From the NCBI RefSeq assembly GCF_900114205.1, contig NZ_FOSH01000001.1:207048-271047 (forward strand): a DNA stretch of 64,000 bases, read 5' to 3'. This DNA comes from Methylophaga sulfidovorans (lineage in GTDB: Bacteria > Pseudomonadota > Gammaproteobacteria > Nitrosococcales > Methylophagaceae). The notes below the pieces were generated by a model that worked only from the letters and a program-made list of their open reading frames with translations, was not told where the DNA came from and searched no databases. Below are positions 62,405 through 64,000 of the stretch, piece after piece (position 1 is the stretch's first letter; every line of letters begins with the position of its first letter). Both the position numbers and the translations under genes were made by a program.

Positions 62405-62809
62405 CTATAGCATCAAGTTATTTGCTCTCTTAAAATGCTCTTGTGAATATTTTGACAACCATTTGAGTTGCCCAGAAGAATCACCATGTCTATTTGCTTG
62501 TTCCTGCCCTTGTTTAAAATGTTCGTCACTTGTTTCATTCCATGCCTGTACACGCTCTTGTACGTTCAGTGATTCTCTTCGATATATCTCTTCAAACACA
62601 GCATCAAGAATAGACGCTTTTGATGTGTTTTTTTGAATAATATGCTCTTCCAAATAGATTTCACAAACCTGTAAAACAGCGCCATTTGTAAACGCATCAA
62701 ACTGCATTTCTACTGGTACATTCCCCAGCTCATCTTTCAGAGGAGAAAAACAGCTCGAAAAACCTTCCGTTAGTTTTTTTTTATGCTTTATAAGTCCAAG
62801 ACCAAACAC
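62405..62809 (-). CDS. hypothetical protein, tandem paralogue B
   Basis: The start is GTG 62809 with AGGA six bases upstream, giving MFGLGLIKHKKKLTEGF, which aligns with paralogue A. A longer frame to 62833 begins with a less likely codon. The 134-aa product shares DELGNVPVEMQ, DAVFEEIYRRESLNVQ and LKWLSKYSQEHF with A. The middle (EIYLEEHIIQKNTS) and the C-terminus differ. Function unknown. Two diverged copies side by side imply an old tandem duplication. Confidence 0.65.
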   Translation of the reverse strand: MFGLGLIKHKKKLTEGFSSCFSPLKDELGNVPVEMQFDAFTNGAVLQVCEIYLEEHIIQKNTSKASILDAVFEEIYRRESLNVQERVQAWNETSDEHFKQGQEQANRHGDSSGQLKWLSKYSQEHFKRANNLML

Positions 62810-62833
62810 TTTAATTCCTAGTGAATAACTCAA

Positions 62834-63124
62834 CTATTCCCCATTGAATCTACTTCAAGACTTTTCAGCAACACGTGAAACTACGTATGCCCGACAACTG
62901 ATGTCTCTAATCTCTGCTTATAAATAGCGCTTGAGCCAGTTAGGCGGTGAACGTATTTCAACTTTTTAACTCCAGGTTTACTGGAGGACAAGATCTTCAT
63001 TGCCGATGCGCTCCATGTAGAACGCGAACAGCTAGGATATATGCCCGAAAATCTGGGGTAATTATCAGCTGCTCCAAACTATATAAACATTTTTAATATG
63101 CTCTCCAACATTAAGGAGAGAGAA
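62834..63124. other. about 290 bases with a gene scrap
   Basis: The gap before the small membrane protein gene holds the remnant at 62975-63061 and no full gene. It also contains a TACGTA (about 62883). Confidence 0.5.
62975..63061 (+). pseudogene. possible 3' remnant of a lost gene
   Basis: A 28-codon open stretch reads GLLEDKIFIADALHVEREQLG and YMPENLG before a stop. It looks like the C-terminus of a normal soluble protein, but nothing upstream continues it. Parent family not recognised. Its place near an IS element fits deletion of the 5' part. Confidence 0.3.
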
Positions 63125-63529
63125 ATGAATGTTTTGTTAATAGGTGCTGTTGCTATGATTGCAGCATTAATTCTATCGGCATGGTTAATGACATTTGCCA
63201 GATGGTTTCCTATAGAAGGAATAGATGGCGATTTTTTAGTCGACTACAAAACCATGATAAGGGCTCACGTGGACTATGCACTCATGGCCTTATTTAGCTT
63301 AGGTTTCTATGGTGCAGCTACTGGAGCCAATATTGAGTTGTCAAAGATCGCCTGTCTTTGTGTCGCTATTGGCGGATTTACCAACCCAACGATTTTTGTC
63401 ATCGCCGCTTTTGATACCGATTTCTGGAATAAAACTATCTGGAAAATTTTCTCTGCACTGAGCTTTATTATTACAACTATTGGCTTTGCCTGGATTGCAT
63501 ACAGCTTACTTATGTTTGCTATTCAGTAG
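63125..63529 (+). CDS. four-helix membrane protein, faintly styrene-oxide-isomerase-like
   Basis: The start ATG 63125 follows AAGGAGAG. The 134-aa protein has four membrane helices (about 3-22, 45-68, 75-97, 107-130). Its second helix begins MIRAHVDYALMAL and the third has CVAIGGFTNPTIFVIAAF. Styrene oxide isomerase (StyC) has WRRAH, whose His binds haem, at the same place in its second helix, and a GWAN motif in its third. The Asn and Tyr residues important in StyC are not all present, so this is at best a distant relative. The family of RAH-containing small membrane proteins is widespread and mostly uncharacterised. Confidence 0.55.
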   Translation: MNVLLIGAVAMIAALILSAWLMTFARWFPIEGIDGDFLVDYKTMIRAHVDYALMALFSLGFYGAATGANIELSKIACLCVAIGGFTNPTIFVIAAFDTDFWNKTIWKIFSALSFIITTIGFAWIAYSLLMFAIQ

Positions 63530-63578
63530 TAGATTGTTTTATTCACACTGCTTTAAAAAAGCATTTTAATCGTAGTAT

Positions 63579-63607
63579 AGAGCGCTTAATCAAAGCGCTC
63601 TTTTTAT
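63579..63607 (+). terminator. rho-independent terminator
   Basis: AGAGCGCTT and AAGCGCTCT pair around AATCA, followed by TTTTTATT. It lies about 50 bases beyond the membrane protein gene. Confidence 0.88.
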
Positions 63608-63668
63608 TCATCCTGTCATCTTTTTATAGCGTTGTTGTGAAGAAAGAAAAAGGGGCTGATCCAGATAA

Positions 63669-64000
63669 CTAGCCCATATTCGCTTTAACCCATTGAGTTA
63701 ATTGTTTTAATTGACTCTTTGGGTCACTGTTATTAAATCGCCACTCACACTCTTTCAAAAACAAGTGAAAATGCTCCTTTGGAATACCGTTAAATCGCCG
63801 TAAGTGGCGCTTAGCTTGATTCCAAAAATTCTCAATACCATTGATATGATTTTGCTTATCGGAAAAAAGCTTACTATGGTTAATACGATAGTGTTTAAAT
63901 TCGCTTACATCTAACGCATTATAACTGCGCCAAGTATCGGTATAGACAATACTGTCAGGTTTCACCGTCTGTCTAATAATGGGTATCAAGGTTGTCTCTT
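63669..64000 (-). mobile_element. IS1595-type transposase, 3' part (cut by window end)
   Basis: The leftward frame is open to the window edge, so the N-terminal part lies outside. About 110 residues are seen: ETTL, IPIIRQTVKPDSIVYTDTWRSYNAL, HSKLFSDKQNHINGIENFWNQAKRHLRRFNGIPKEHF and ECEWRFNN. These are the C-terminal DDE-domain blocks of IS1595-family transposases, with Asp in YTDTW and the NHINGIENFW motif. It may be intact or degraded; terminal repeats were not located. Confidence 0.85.

Noticed and set aside
1..64000. CRISPR arrays or long tandem repeats
   Set aside because: No regularly spaced repeat was seen by eye in any non-coding stretch.

Overview
The window looks like the chromosome of a marine, methylotroph- or hydrocarbon-degrader-like gammaproteobacterium, perhaps in the neighbourhood of Methylophaga or Cycloclasticus. 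That placement is an inference from gene content: system II cytochrome c maturation, cytochrome c4, EfpL, WaaA/LpxL, a methanethiol-oxidase cluster and an AlkB/XylM-type monooxygenase. It cannot be proved from the sequence alone.

Positions 1-30 kb are mostly core genome. They hold a cut-off porin with a small, probably Fur-controlled operon beside it, Slp, RbgA, a very large two-sensor HD-GYP protein, EfpL, a 1.3 kaa FAD/Fe-S oxidoreductase and UppP. Then come rplM-rpsI, a PagL-like lipid A deacylase, LpxL-like acyltransferase and WaaA, followed by TadA, TrhP, MltF, DsbA, the ResB-CcsA pair, cytochrome c4, EngB, a SoxCD-like sulfite dehydrogenase pair and glycogen phosphorylase. A tRNA-Arg(CCG) at 30.1 kb marks the switch to metabolic-island content.

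Positions 30.4-40.5 kb form a one-carbon sulfur module: a CysB-like regulator, methanethiol oxidase (SBP56/MtoX), a Sco-MauG fusion, a TlpA-like thioredoxin, a persulfide dioxygenase-rhodanese fusion, a type II-like sulfide:quinone oxidoreductase and a SulP transporter. Read in order, this converts methanethiol to formaldehyde and sulfide, sulfide to glutathione persulfide, and that to sulfite. The SoxCD pair at 25.7 kb could finish to sulfate.

Positions 40.5-60.4 kb are the most unusual part. An AlkB/XylM-like membrane di-iron monooxygenase with a changed last histidine motif heads a leftward gene train: truncated globin, tiny ferredoxin, glutathione transferase, XylA-like reductase, small membrane protein, FadL-type channel and an exported truncated globin. 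A DUF4242 protein, a nitronate-monooxygenase-like enzyme, an unrecognised 399-aa protein, a MetX-like hydrolase, an acyl-CoA-dehydrogenase-like flavoprotein without the usual catalytic Glu, a PAS kinase/FixJ-type regulator pair and two more GSTs follow. Divergent from the monooxygenase is a MoxR ATPase/VWA pair of the CbbQO/NorQD type. I infer an inducible pathway for a hydrophobic, volatile substrate with dedicated assembly factors. The physical link to the MtoX module suggests a methylated sulfur compound such as dimethylsulfide as one candidate. The GSTs fit an epoxide (alkene) route as the other.

Positions 60.4-64 kb hold a quinone-oxidoreductase-like MDR enzyme, two tandem paralogous proteins of unknown function, a four-helix membrane protein with a faint styrene-oxide-isomerase resemblance, a gene scrap and the 3' part of an IS1595-type transposase at the window edge.
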